In this document: positions 25,425 to 34,541 of the stretch, piece by piece | How positions within the stretch are numbered: the first letter of the stretch is position 1 | How the letters are laid out: every line of letters starts with the position of its first letter | DNA from: Sellimonas catena | GTDB lineage: Bacteria > Bacillota > Clostridia > Lachnospirales > Lachnospiraceae | Length of the DNA stretch: 64,000 nucleotides | Reading direction: 5' to 3' (one strand) | NCBI RefSeq assembly: GCF_045063725.1 | Contig: NZ_CP173695.1 | Notes under the pieces: generated by a model | Told to the model about the DNA's origin: nothing | The model's input: only the letters and a program-made list of their open reading frames with translations | Database searches by the model: none | Position numbers and translations under genes: made by a program

Positions 25425-27496
25425 TTGCGCTTTCCTCCATTTTCAAATTCCATACTGAACTTCGTTTTGCCATCATCTGATACCTCCATAAAGACGGTGG
25501 CATCAAAGGTGTTGCCCGTTCTTTCGGACTTGCAATTCTTGAGCTTTACCTTGCCGGAACCAAGCAATTTCTGCGCCGTGGCAGAAGTCATGCTCTTGCC
25601 GATGCTCGCAAAGTAGCGATTGTTTTTCCAGAGGGCAAATTTGCAAGCTCTGTTGGAACAGAAAAATGCCTTGGCTTTGTCCTCTACAGCACTGCCGCAG
25701 AGCGGGCATTTGCCGATAGAATTGGCTTCTTTCGACATCATAACCTCGGAATCACGGATTACTTCATAGTTCTGAATCAGACCGGCAATCACATCTTTGA
25801 TCTCGTCCATAAAGTCCTCGCTGGCATATTCGCCTTTCTCAATGAGCAACAATTTTTCTTCCCAATCCGCCGTCATGGATGGGGACTGAATCTGTTCCGG
25901 CATGACTGTTACCAGAGCCGTACCCTTGTGGGTCGGAATCAGGTGTTTGGTTTTCTTATCACCCTTACGCTCCAGAAAACCGATGCGAACCAGCTTCTCA
26001 ATGATACCGGCACGGGTCGCAGGCGTTCCCAAACCTTTGCGCTCCACCTCATCAGGCATTTCGTCCGCACCGGCAGTTTCCATAGCAGAAAGCAGAGTAT
26101 CCTCGGTAAAGTGTTTAGGGGGAGATGTTTTCCCTTCCTTGATTTCCGTGCCGCTGACGGTCATTTCGTCACCAACGGAAACAGAAGGGAGTGTCTGCAC
26201 GTTTTCGTCGGATTTTGTCGAATCATTTTTCTGAACCAGAGCTTTCCATCCATCCTGCACAACAGTTTTGCCTTTGGTGGAAAACACGGTACCGCCACAG
26301 TCCAGCTCAATAACTGTCTCTGCGTATCGGTGCGGATCGCCAACAGCTACGCACAACCGATTCGAGATCAGTTGCAAAATTGCAAGTTCACCCTTGGGAA
26401 GTTCGCTCAGATTGCATTTCTGCAATTCTCTGGTCGGAATGATGGCATGGTGATCTGTGACCTTTTTGTTATTCACAACCTGCTCTGCATGAACTGGTAT
26501 GTTATCCACATCCTCCACGGGGAATGTGTGGAAAGCCAGCTTTACGAGGTCGGTCAGGCTATGTGCCATATCTTCCGTCAGAAACCTGCTGTCGGTACGG
26601 GGATAAGTGACCAGTTTCTTTTCATAGAGGTTCTGCGTGTAGTCCAAGGTCTGCTGTGCCGTGTAGCCAAGCACACGGTTGGCTTCTCTCTGTAAACTGG
26701 TCAGGTCATAGAGCGCAGGCGGCTTTTCTGTTTTCTCCTTACATTCAGCTTTCTGAACGATTGCCACCGAACAGCTTTGTTTGACAGCTTCGGCTGCTGC
26801 CTTGGTTTTGAAGCGTTCGCTTGCAGCCGTAAAACCATCCAATCCAATCTGAACTGTGTAGAACAGTTCAGGCTTGAATGCGGAAATGGCAGCTTCTCGC
26901 ATAACAGCCATAGCAAGGGTAGGGGTCATAACACGACCAACATTCAGGGTCTGCCCGTAAAGGGTCGAAAAAAGTCGAGTAGCGTTAATACCAACAATCC
27001 AGTCGGCTCGTTCTCGACACAGTGCTGCTTCATACAAAGCATCATATTCCGTTCCAGACCTGAGATTTTCAAAGCCCTCCTTGATTGCTACATCTTCCAT
27101 CGAGGAAATCCAAAGCCGCTCAAACGGCTTTCTGCACCCGGCTTTGTGGTACACCAACCGAAAGATCAGCTCGCCCTCACGACCGGCATCTGTTGCACAC
27201 ACAAGACTCGCAACATCTTCTCTGGCCATGAGCTTTTTCAGAATCCCAAACTGTTTTTTCGTACCGGCAGAAACCTCATACTGCCAGTCCATCGGGAAGA
27301 TAGGAAGGTCTGCATAAGCCCATTTGCTGTACTTCGCATCATAGACTTCCGGCTGTGCCAGCTCCACCAAATGCCCTACACACCAGCTGACCACATATCC
27401 GTTTCCCTCTAAGTAGCCATCCTCACGCTTGGCAGCACCTAACACTTTGGCAATACTCTGTGCAACCGAAGGCTTTTCAGCCAAAACTAATTTCAT
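25421..27496 (-). CDS. topB: DNA topoisomerase III
   Basis: This 691-residue type IA topoisomerase has the N-terminal TOPRIM domain (LVLAEKPSVAQSIAKVLGA, with CATDAGREGELIF), the active-site tyrosine near residue 297 (VTYPRTDSR), and a C-terminal zinc ribbon (CPLCGSAVEDKAKAFFCSNR). It would resolve replication or transfer intermediates of the ICE. I chose ATG at 27496, since GGAG is ten bases upstream; the ATG six bases earlier is too close. It is complete and not related to the fragment at 12671. Confidence 0.95.
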   Translation of the reverse strand: MKLVLAEKPSVAQSIAKVLGAAKREDGYLEGNGYVVSWCVGHLVELAQPEVYDAKYSKWAYADLPIFPMDWQYEVSAGTKKQFGILKKLMAREDVASLVCATDAGREGELIFRLVYHKAGCRKPFERLWISSMEDVAIKEGFENLRSGTEYDALYEAALCRERADWIVGINATRLFSTLYGQTLNVGRVMTPTLAMAVMREAAISAFKPELFYTVQIGLDGFTAASERFKTKAAAEAVKQSCSVAIVQKAECKEKTEKPPALYDLTSLQREANRVLGYTAQQTLDYTQNLYEKKLVTYPRTDSRFLTEDMAHSLTDLVKLAFHTFPVEDVDNIPVHAEQVVNNKKVTDHHAIIPTRELQKCNLSELPKGELAILQLISNRLCVAVGDPHRYAETVIELDCGGTVFSTKGKTVVQDGWKALVQKNDSTKSDENVQTLPSVSVGDEMTVSGTEIKEGKTSPPKHFTEDTLLSAMETAGADEMPDEVERKGLGTPATRAGIIEKLVRIGFLERKGDKKTKHLIPTHKGTALVTVMPEQIQSPSMTADWEEKLLLIEKGEYASEDFMDEIKDVIAGLIQNYEVIRDSEVMMSKEANSIGKCPLCGSAVEDKAKAFFCSNRACKFALWKNNRYFASIGKSMTSATAQKLLGSGKVKLKNCKSERTGNTFDATVFMEVSDDGKTKFSMEFENGGKRK

Positions 27497-27620
27497 TTGC
27501 ATCTGCTCCTTTCACAAAAAAATAAGCAGCCACACACCGTAGTGCATGACTGCTATGTAAAAAGTTCGGAAAGGATTTTTGCAACCTGATACAATTTTCT
27601 GTTCTACAATCTCCGTCATA

Positions 27621-27668
27621 ATAAAAATATCTCCATCATTTCAAAAGAGAATGACGGAGATATTTCAC
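27621..27668 (-). terminator. Terminator after the AAA ATPase gene
   Basis: AAATATCTCCGTCATT and AATGATGGAGATATTT on the minus strand form a 16-bp stem with one mismatch, then TTTTATT. It closes the AAA gene as a separate transcription unit before topB. Confidence 0.88.
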
Positions 27669-27673
27669 CTTGC

Positions 27674-28870
27674 TTATTCTTGTAGCAACCAATCGGCTAT
27701 ATCGTGAATTTCGATTCCTTCATAGCTATATTGGGGATGTTTGGTTCTGGCAATAATCATTTTCGGATAAGCGTCTCGAATCTGAAGCAGAGGAGAGCAT
27801 TCTCTCTCAAATGTTTCCTGCCCGGAAATGTTGTCGCTGACCTGAATATAAATCTTTTCGCTACCTCTCTGAGCAACAAAGTCGATTTCCTTTTGATAGA
27901 GCTTGCCGACATAGACATCATATCCACGGCGAAGAAGCTCGATACAAACAACGTTTTCATATACTCTGCCATAGTCTATATTTCTGCTTCCCAGTATTGC
28001 ATATCGAATACCGCTGTCACACAAATAGAACTTTTCAGAGCTTTCAAGGTATTTCTTACCTCGGATGTCATATCTCTTAATATCATAAAATACAAAAGCA
28101 TTGCACAAATACTTAATGTACTTGCCGACGGTTACATGATTGGTTGGAGTCTCATTTGCTGTCAGTAGCTGACTGACCTTATTCGGAGAAGTCAGGTTGC
28201 TGATATTATCCATAAGGAACTCGCTCAGACGTTGTAAAACCAAAGTGTCCGGGAGAGTATATTTCTGTACCAAATCCCTTGTAACAATCGTTTCGTAGAC
28301 CTCTTTGATATAGTTTGTTCTGTCTTTTTCGGTTCTATAAGCATAGGAACCTGCTAAACCGCCCTTGATAGCGTACTCATCAAAGAGCTTATCTTTGTCA
28401 CTAATATCATCATAATACTGGCAATATTCCTGGAAGCTGAAAGGAAACACATGAATTTCAATATAGCGTCCGGTAAACAGAGTTGCCAGATCTGCACTCA
28501 ACAGGAAAGCATTAGAGCCTGTTACATAGATGTCGTATTTTCCCTTAGAGTACAGGCTATTGATTGCCAACTCAAACTTGGGACACATCTGAACCTCGTC
28601 TACAAACAGGTAGTTCGTTTTTCCTTCCTGATAATGTTCTTCCACATAGGCGTGTAAGGCATGGTATTCCTTGATTTCTTCATACGCCAAATCCATGAAG
28701 TCGATGAAGATAATATTGATGTTTTCAAAATTGCTTTTCAGATACGCAATATACGCCTGCATCAATTTGGACTTACCAGATCGACGAATGCCCGTGATGA
28801 TCTTGATGTCAGGAGTACCATTCAGTTCAATGATTCTATCGAGATATTTTGCTCTCGTGATTGTTTTCAT
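27674..28870 (-). CDS. AAA ATPase of the DUF4143 type
   Basis: This 398-residue protein has an AAA_14-type ATPase domain (Walker A GIRRSGKSKLM near residue 20; Walker B YLFVDEVQM near 90) followed by a DUF4143 nuclease-like C-terminal domain (GYDVYVGKLYQKEIDFVAQR, with D and E of a PD-(D/E)XK-like fold). Such proteins are widespread and functionally obscure. The ATG at 28870 follows GGGTGA; an in-frame ATG at 28906 is less likely. It has its own promoter and terminator, unlike its neighbours, so it is an insertion into the transfer operon. Confidence 0.9.
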   Translation of the reverse strand: MKTITRAKYLDRIIELNGTPDIKIITGIRRSGKSKLMQAYIAYLKSNFENINIIFIDFMDLAYEEIKEYHALHAYVEEHYQEGKTNYLFVDEVQMCPKFELAINSLYSKGKYDIYVTGSNAFLLSADLATLFTGRYIEIHVFPFSFQEYCQYYDDISDKDKLFDEYAIKGGLAGSYAYRTEKDRTNYIKEVYETIVTRDLVQKYTLPDTLVLQRLSEFLMDNISNLTSPNKVSQLLTANETPTNHVTVGKYIKYLCNAFVFYDIKRYDIRGKKYLESSEKFYLCDSGIRYAILGSRNIDYGRVYENVVCIELLRRGYDVYVGKLYQKEIDFVAQRGSEKIYIQVSDNISGQETFERECSPLLQIRDAYPKMIIARTKHPQYSYEGIEIHDIADWLLQE

Positions 28871-28881
28871 ATAGTCACCCG

Positions 28882-29002
28882 CTTTCAAAAATTGAAGTTT
28901 TTTCATTTCTCGAAACCGCTTCGCTGTACTTATTATACTGTCTGCTAATAGTATATGCAAGATGTCACTTTCAAAAACGCAAATTTTTTTATTTTTTGAA
29001 AG
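28882..29002 (-). promoter_or_regulatory. Promoter and repeated motif of the AAA gene
   Basis: On the minus strand TTGCAT (28960-28955), 17 bases and TATAAT (28937-28932) form a good promoter. The word TTTTTGAAAG occurs on the minus strand at 28977-28968 and 28891-28882, once on each side of the promoter. It also occurs on the plus strand at 28993-29002, giving an inverted pair with the first. These may be sites for autoregulation. Confidence 0.7.
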
Positions 29003-29016
29003 CGGAAACTATGTAA

Positions 29017-29037
29017 AGGCAACCCGAAGGCTGCCCC
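29017..29037 (-). terminator. Weak terminator after DUF4366 gene
   Basis: GGCAgCC-TTCG-GGttGCC on the minus strand is followed by TTTACAT. The T run is short, so it may attenuate rather than stop the operon before the AAA gene. Confidence 0.5.
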
Positions 29038-29057
29038 AGGCATCAAGCCTATCCTGT

Positions 29058-29741
29058 TTACACAGGTTCATTATCATCTTCATCGACGGAGCTATCTTCA
29101 TCGTCGTCCTCAAACTCCGGATCGTACCCATAGTCCTCGTCATCGTCCACATAATCAGCATCTGGGTCAGGCTTTGCCGCTTCCTGTGCCTTCTTCTTTT
29201 CCTGGACTTTCTTAAATACGAAGAATCCACCACCACAGGCAAGCACAATCAGAGTAAGAATCGCCGGGAGCATATTTGTGGATTTCGGCTTTTCCTCCGG
29301 TGTCGGTTCTGTAATTTCAGGAACTGTTTCAACTACTTCCGGCTTTGTTTCCTCAACCGGCTTGGTGAACTCTGCAACTTCTTCCTCGTCCATCAGCTTG
29401 AGCAGGTCGGCTTCATCCACCTGATTCAGAAAATGCACGGTTTCCTCGCCCTTATCATCACGGTCAATGATGATATAGAAGTAGTTTCCGTTTTTGGTTA
29501 CAGCGGTAATGAACTGCTTTCCGCTTTTCGTAGGCGAGCCAGCGTCATCAACCAAAGTCAGATTGCCGTCGGGAGTAAGCGGTAGCATCGGCTCCTCCGG
29601 CTCTGTTTCGGGAACTTTTTCTTCGACCGCAGGTTCTTCAGTCGCTACGCTTTCATCTACATAGGCAAATGCCGTTGTAGAAAACACGCCAAAACACATT
29701 GCACACGCCAGCAATGCGGCTCCAATTTTCTTAAATCTCAT
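29058..29741 (-). CDS. CD1107-family (DUF4366) secreted membrane protein
   Basis: This 227-residue protein has a signal peptide (MRFKKIGAALLACAMCFGVF, cleaved near AFA), an acidic DUF4366 domain (about 60-115), a Pro/Glu-rich stalk and a C-terminal membrane segment (MLPAILTLIVLACGGGFFVF). A very acidic cytoplasmic tail follows. The family is a marker of CTn4-type elements and probably part of the cell-surface mating apparatus. ATG at 29741 follows AGGAGG and overlaps the DUF4315 gene end. Confidence 0.9.
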   Translation of the reverse strand: MRFKKIGAALLACAMCFGVFSTTAFAYVDESVATEEPAVEEKVPETEPEEPMLPLTPDGNLTLVDDAGSPTKSGKQFITAVTKNGNYFYIIIDRDDKGEETVHFLNQVDEADLLKLMDEEEVAEFTKPVEETKPEVVETVPEITEPTPEEKPKSTNMLPAILTLIVLACGGGFFVFKKVQEKKKAQEAAKPDPDADYVDDDEDYGYDPEFEDDDEDSSVDEDDNEPV

Positions 29742-29988
29742 TCTGCGTTTCCTCCTCATTCATAGTATTGATCGTATCAGGCTTCGGAGCCATATCCGCA
29801 GCAAACATACGGAGCAGCTCGGAAAGCTGTTCGGGATTCAGGTTCGCAGCATGAACCATCTCATGGATTTCGGAATTTTCCTCCTCACGGTATCTGCGTT
29901 CCAGGTCTTTCACCTTAGCATCCCATTCTGCCCGTTTCTTACGGGCTTTTTCAAGGTCTGCACCTATTCTGTCTAACTTGGCACTCAA
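29731..29988 (-). CDS. DUF4315 family protein
   Basis: This 85-residue protein is helical, with an N-terminal coiled coil (IGADLEKARKKRAEWDAKVK) and a C-terminal acidic tail. It belongs by sequence and position to DUF4315, always found between the NlpC/P60 protein and the DUF4366 protein in these ICEs. It overlaps the next gene by 11 bases. It is a putative minor conjugation component with no proven role. Confidence 0.88.
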   Translation of the reverse strand: MSAKLDRIGADLEKARKKRAEWDAKVKDLERRYREEENSEIHEMVHAANLNPEQLSELLRMFAADMAPKPDTINTMNEEETQNEI

Positions 29989-30002
29989 TCGCCATCCCTC
30001 CT

Positions 30003-31739
30003 TTAGTTTCTGATTCTGCCGAAGCAGTAAAAATGCTGTTGCCAGTAATTCGATTCGATAGAAGCGTAGGAAATGGGGTTTCCGCAGTGGATCATCATAC
30101 CATTGCCAACATAGATACCAACGTGTGATGCACCGGAGGTATCATAAGTGCCTTGGAAGAAAATCAAATCTCCCGGTTTGGCAGAGCTTTTCGGGATAAT
30201 GTCGCATACGCCCATCAAACCGTTTGCGGTCAAACGACCAACACTCCAACCGTTTCCGCAGTGATTGATTACATAGGAAACAAATCCGGAGCAGTCAAAG
30301 GAGGTAGACGGGCTGCTGCCGCCCCACACATACGGGTATCCCAGATATTTTTCAGCTTCCCGAATCATATTGGCAAATCTTGTGTCTGTCAGCGCTTCGC
30401 CCGGAATATCATAATCGGTGTACTCGCCGCCAGGGGTGGCGTAAATGTCATTTCCGAAAATATCCGGTCTGTTGCCCCTTGTCTGAAGCAAAATTCTATA
30501 TCGCTCCATATCATCTTCCGACAAGCCGGAATTTGAAATCACACTGTTCAAGCCCTTATTTCTGAGCTTCACATTCAGAATATAATATTCGTAATCTTCT
30601 TCCTCTGTTGTTGTCTCTCCCGTTTCGGGATCAGTAGAAGATGTTGTTCGTGTACGAATCTCTACTACTTCCGTCAGGGTCAGCTCATATTGTTGCTCAA
30701 ATAGCCATTGCAGGGTAGCCTGCACCTCATCTCTGGTGTAATCCTCAAACTTCACCGTCAAATACGCCGCCAGCTCATAAGGATTGTGGTTGATTTCATC
30801 AAGGTCATACCGGTACTCGTCATATCCGCTATGAGTACGCTCGATATTATTGATTTTATTGCGGAGCGCAGCTTCCAAAGCCTTGTAATCATTGTCCGCA
30901 CCAATAATATCTTCCTCTTTTGCAGTAAAAGAAGTTCCCAGAATGATCTGTGTGCCGCCTTGGAACATAGCCGAACAAGACGAGAACATCCCTGAGAGTA
31001 TCATAAAAAGCAGTCCGGCAATCAAAACAAACAGAATCGTTTTAGAGTGTGTGGTGCAGAACTCCGTTACTCTTTCTGTGATGTTCTTGGCTCCCTGAGC
31101 TGCTTTGCCCGTTGCCTTGCCTGCACCCTTAGATGCAGAAGCCGTTGTCGAAGCGGTATTCTTACCGGCTTTGGCGGCAGCATATTCTTTCTTGATTGCC
31201 CTTTTCTGTTGCCAACGGGAAAAGGGATTGGAACCGGCATCGGGGTTGTCCTTTTTGAACTTCTCATACAGGGCATTTACATTTGCTTTATCTGACTTCT
31301 CAACCAGCTTTTCCGCCTTGTCGTAGGCTTTCAGCTTGTGACTGTAAACGGCATGATCGACGGTATAGACAGTGGATTCAACAGCCTTGGTCGTTTCCTG
31401 CACAGCCTGAACGCCGATATTATCATCCTCATATTCTGACACCGCCCGATGTGCTTTGGATGTGAGCGTGACTGCGGCACCACGGCTTGCCATGTGCTTT
31501 GCCACAGATGGGCGCTCGATTTCCGTAAACTCCGCTTTTTCAAAACGGAGCTTTGCTTTACGGGAACCGGCTGCATCTGTTTCCAGCTTTAGCTTCGGCT
31601 TTGCCTTTTTAGAAGCCAATTTGTCTGCCGCTTTTTCAGCCCTATCAACCGCCTTATCTGCACGGTCGGCAGCTTTCTTCACATGAGAATCTGCAAGGTC
31701 ATCTTCGGTAAAACGGAGTCGTGTAGGTCTTTTCGCCAT
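30003..31739 (-). CDS. CD1108-family NlpC/P60 cell-wall hydrolase
   Basis: This 578-residue bifunctional protein has a charged cytoplasmic N-terminus (1-230), one membrane segment near 235-255 (KTILFVLIAGLLFMILSGMF), a VirB8-like or linker part and an NlpC/P60 domain at about 455-578. The catalytic Cys is in FDCSGFV (near 485) and His in ASHVGIYVG (near 538). It would open peptidoglycan for the mating channel, as Tn916 Orf14 does. The gene is four bases before virB4 in the operon order. Confidence 0.93.
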   Translation of the reverse strand: MAKRPTRLRFTEDDLADSHVKKAADRADKAVDRAEKAADKLASKKAKPKLKLETDAAGSRKAKLRFEKAEFTEIERPSVAKHMASRGAAVTLTSKAHRAVSEYEDDNIGVQAVQETTKAVESTVYTVDHAVYSHKLKAYDKAEKLVEKSDKANVNALYEKFKKDNPDAGSNPFSRWQQKRAIKKEYAAAKAGKNTASTTASASKGAGKATGKAAQGAKNITERVTEFCTTHSKTILFVLIAGLLFMILSGMFSSCSAMFQGGTQIILGTSFTAKEEDIIGADNDYKALEAALRNKINNIERTHSGYDEYRYDLDEINHNPYELAAYLTVKFEDYTRDEVQATLQWLFEQQYELTLTEVVEIRTRTTSSTDPETGETTTEEEDYEYYILNVKLRNKGLNSVISNSGLSEDDMERYRILLQTRGNRPDIFGNDIYATPGGEYTDYDIPGEALTDTRFANMIREAEKYLGYPYVWGGSSPSTSFDCSGFVSYVINHCGNGWSVGRLTANGLMGVCDIIPKSSAKPGDLIFFQGTYDTSGASHVGIYVGNGMMIHCGNPISYASIESNYWQQHFYCFGRIRN

Positions 31740-31742
31740 ACA

Positions 31743-34178
31743 TTACGCCTCCTTTTCCTGTGCCACCTCGTTTAACTTCGTGGTCATAATGCGATACAGT
31801 TCCAGATCTGTCGGGAATCGGTCAATGAACGGCAGAATCACATTGCCATAGAACAGAAGTCCTTCGCCCTCACCGGAGTTGGTTACATAGGACAGCTGAT
31901 GCGGCGAAATGTTCAACCGCTGTGCCAGAATACTTCGGTCATCGCTTGCCTGATTCAGCATATAGATGAAATCAGAGTTTTCGAGGATGTTGGCAATCTC
32001 CGGGGAACGAAGCAGGTCTTTGACATTCTGAGTAATACCGGTCGGCAAGCCGCCCCATTTACGGAATCGCTTCCAGATTTCTACGGAATAGGTTGCCGTC
32101 TGTTCTTCCTTCAGAAGCAGATGGAACTCGTCAATATAATATCTGGTCGATTTACCGGCAGAACGGTTGGCAGTTACACGCCCCCAGACCTGATCCTGAA
32201 CGATCAGCATACCGATTTTTTTCAGCTGATTGCCCAGCTCCTTAATGTCGAAGCACACCAGACGATTCTGAATATCCACATTGGTTCTGTTGTTAAACAG
32301 TTTCAGAGAACCCTTAACATAGATTTCCAAGGCGGTCGCTACATGGTGGGCTTCCTTTTCGTCCTGTTTCAGAAGGGCATCATACAAATCCTCAAGGATC
32401 GGCATATTCTCAGGGGCAGGATTGTCGAAATATCTCTGGTAAATCTGATGCACACAACGGTCGATAACCGTCTTTTCGATAGGCTGCAAGCCATCCTTAC
32501 TGCCCATAATCAACTCACAGAGGGACAGGATAAAATCAGCTTTCAGTGCTACCGGGTTGTCATCCTCAGAGTAGTTCAGGTTGATGTCCATAGGGTTGAT
32601 ATAGTTGGTACTGGAGGAGCTGATTTTTACCACCTGACCATTGAACTTGTGAACCAGAGCCGCATATTCCGCTTCGGGGTCGCAGATGATAATATCGTCA
32701 TCCGTAACCAGGAACGCATTGGTGATTTCACGCTTTGCGGAAAAGGATTTACCGGAACCGGGAGTACCCAGAATCAGTCCGTTGGGGTTCTTGAGCTTCT
32801 TTCTGTCCACCATGATAAGGTTGTTCGACAGAGCATTCAGCCCGTAATAGAGCGTTTCTCCACCATTCTGGAACAGCTCCTGCGTGGTGAAAGGCACAAA
32901 AATAGCCGTGGAACTGGTAGTCAGGCCACGACGAATCTCAATCAGGTTTTGTGCCAAAGGCAGGCTGCTCATCAGTCCGGATTCCTGCTGAAAATCCAAA
33001 CGACGCAGATTGCAGTTATGCTTCTGGGCGATGCTCTGTGCCTGGAACACATTGTTCTCCAGTTCCTGCTCGGTGCGCCCGGTGTTCAGCACCAGAAATG
33101 TCACCATGAACATTCGCTCATTCTGGCTCTGCAATTCTTTCAGAAGTGACTTCGCATCTTTACCATAGGTAGCAAGGTCAGATGGGATAATGTCCATGTC
33201 ATAGCCAGAACGCACAGCCTTTTTCTGTTCCTCGATTTTGGAACGGTCAAGCTCGGTGATGATTCTCTTGATGGTCTTAATCGCCGCAGTCTGGTCAACC
33301 GACTGGATGTGCATGGTCACGATCTGCGTGGATTCCATATCCAGAAAATCCGCCAGCATACGATCAGACAGGTCTGATGCCGTAATTGCCAGATAAGACA
33401 TCGAACCGAAGATACTGCCCATCTGGAAGGTGCGGTTGGTCTTAAAGGCAAACGCCGTCGGAGCAATGAAGTCCTTTACGGACAGCCCGGATTCCACAAG
33501 ATACTTCCAATCGAAGAAGAACTTATCATTATCACCCATGTGGAACATAGAGTGCATCAGATGCAGCCGCTCTTTGCCGTTCATGGTAGTGGCAATGACA
33601 CCCAAACGCCGAAAGTTATTGAGCAGATCGTTTTCGATATGGTTGAGTCTCGGCTTTGCCTGCCGCATGGATTCGGCTTCAATGCCGAATGTCAGGTACT
33701 TGGTTTTGGTCAAGCCGTTGTTGCCCTGCGCCAACTGCTTTTTCAGCATCTGGCTATACTCGGCACGGACGGGATTGAAGCTGTCCTTCTTGAACGGGAT
33801 ACGGATACTCTTTTCAAAGCTTTCAGCATCGGTACTCAGGTTCATAAAGGAAAGCTCAAAGTGAATGGAGCTGTCAAAGAAATTCAGGAAACTGCACCAC
33901 TCATCGAAGATGGCAGTCTTATCTTCCTGCTGTGCCAGCTGATAGTTGATGTCCTGAAACTGAATGGTCTTGGTGTAATAACTGTCAGTGACACGGCAGA
34001 TGCCATCCGGGAACATTCTCTGAAAGGGAATGGACTGCTGTGCAGTCTGCGGAATACCGTTGTCCTTCTTTGCCCGTTCCACAACAGCTTTAATTTCTCG
34101 CTGCTGCTTCCGATTCAGATTTGCAGGCATTTTGATGTTTCTTGCCTGTGGCTTCTTTTTGAAAAACAATTCGTTCAA
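31743..34178 (-). CDS. VirB4-family conjugation ATPase
   Basis: This 811-residue ATPase powers the type IV secretion channel. Walker A is GTPGSGKSFSAKRE near residue 475 and Walker B is IIICDPEAEY near 500. A C-terminal helicase-like region carries YIDEFHLLLKEEQT. The N-terminal domain shows the CagE/TrbE/VirB family pattern. The start overlaps the prgI-like gene by 89 bases. No frameshift or lost motif is visible, so the mating channel is probably functional. Confidence 0.95.
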   Translation of the reverse strand: MNELFFKKKPQARNIKMPANLNRKQQREIKAVVERAKKDNGIPQTAQQSIPFQRMFPDGICRVTDSYYTKTIQFQDINYQLAQQEDKTAIFDEWCSFLNFFDSSIHFELSFMNLSTDAESFEKSIRIPFKKDSFNPVRAEYSQMLKKQLAQGNNGLTKTKYLTFGIEAESMRQAKPRLNHIENDLLNNFRRLGVIATTMNGKERLHLMHSMFHMGDNDKFFFDWKYLVESGLSVKDFIAPTAFAFKTNRTFQMGSIFGSMSYLAITASDLSDRMLADFLDMESTQIVTMHIQSVDQTAAIKTIKRIITELDRSKIEEQKKAVRSGYDMDIIPSDLATYGKDAKSLLKELQSQNERMFMVTFLVLNTGRTEQELENNVFQAQSIAQKHNCNLRRLDFQQESGLMSSLPLAQNLIEIRRGLTTSSTAIFVPFTTQELFQNGGETLYYGLNALSNNLIMVDRKKLKNPNGLILGTPGSGKSFSAKREITNAFLVTDDDIIICDPEAEYAALVHKFNGQVVKISSSSTNYINPMDINLNYSEDDNPVALKADFILSLCELIMGSKDGLQPIEKTVIDRCVHQIYQRYFDNPAPENMPILEDLYDALLKQDEKEAHHVATALEIYVKGSLKLFNNRTNVDIQNRLVCFDIKELGNQLKKIGMLIVQDQVWGRVTANRSAGKSTRYYIDEFHLLLKEEQTATYSVEIWKRFRKWGGLPTGITQNVKDLLRSPEIANILENSDFIYMLNQASDDRSILAQRLNISPHQLSYVTNSGEGEGLLFYGNVILPFIDRFPTDLELYRIMTTKLNEVAQEKEA

Positions 34179-34524
34179 CCTCCTTTTCCAGTTTGTACTG
34201 ACGCATCAAAGCGTCATAATAGTTGTCCGTCTGATAAGGGCGAACCTTGGGACGAACGAATTTGGTCTGAATGAAGTGTTCTACAACCACTTCCAACGGC
34301 TGACTATCCTTTTCATACATTGCCAGAAAGAACAACGGTAACATGACGATCATCATGGACAGTGCTGCAAGGCTCACATTTCCGGTTGCTTTGACCAGAA
34401 AGAAAATCGGCACTCCGATGAGCGCCGCCGCACCAAAGCAAAGTAACTGCCGTTTCGTCAGATTGAAGAACACTTTTGTTTTTACCCTCGTCAGGTCACG
34501 AGGTACGGGAATATACGCTGCCAA
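34090..34524 (-). CDS. PrgI-family conjugation protein
   Basis: This 144-residue protein belongs to the PrgI family: a conserved start (YIPVPRDLTRVKTKVFFNLT), two membrane segments (residues about 28-46 and 51-68), and a cytoplasmic tail. It forms part of the inner-membrane channel with VirB6 and VirB4. The C-terminal 29 codons overlap virB4 in another frame, a longer overlap than usual for coupled genes. The overlap end is rich in Lys and Ser, so it may be loosely constrained. Confidence 0.9.
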   Translation of the reverse strand: MAAYIPVPRDLTRVKTKVFFNLTKRQLLCFGAAALIGVPIFFLVKATGNVSLAALSMMIVMLPLFFLAMYEKDSQPLEVVVEHFIQTKFVRPKVRPYQTDNYYDALMRQYKLEKEVERIVFQKEATGKKHQNACKSESEAAARN

Positions 34525-34541
34525 ACAATTTCCTCCTTCCC

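Noticed and set aside
25421..27496. Topoisomerase III at 25421 as the parent of the fragment at 12671
   Set aside because: The zinc-ribbon sequences differ (CPLCGSAVEDKAKAFF against CPKCGNNIVLKKSFYGC); the fragment came with erm(B) from another source.
31899..33149. A 416-codon open frame on the plus strand
   Set aside because: Antisense of virB4, which has clear Walker motifs on the other strand.
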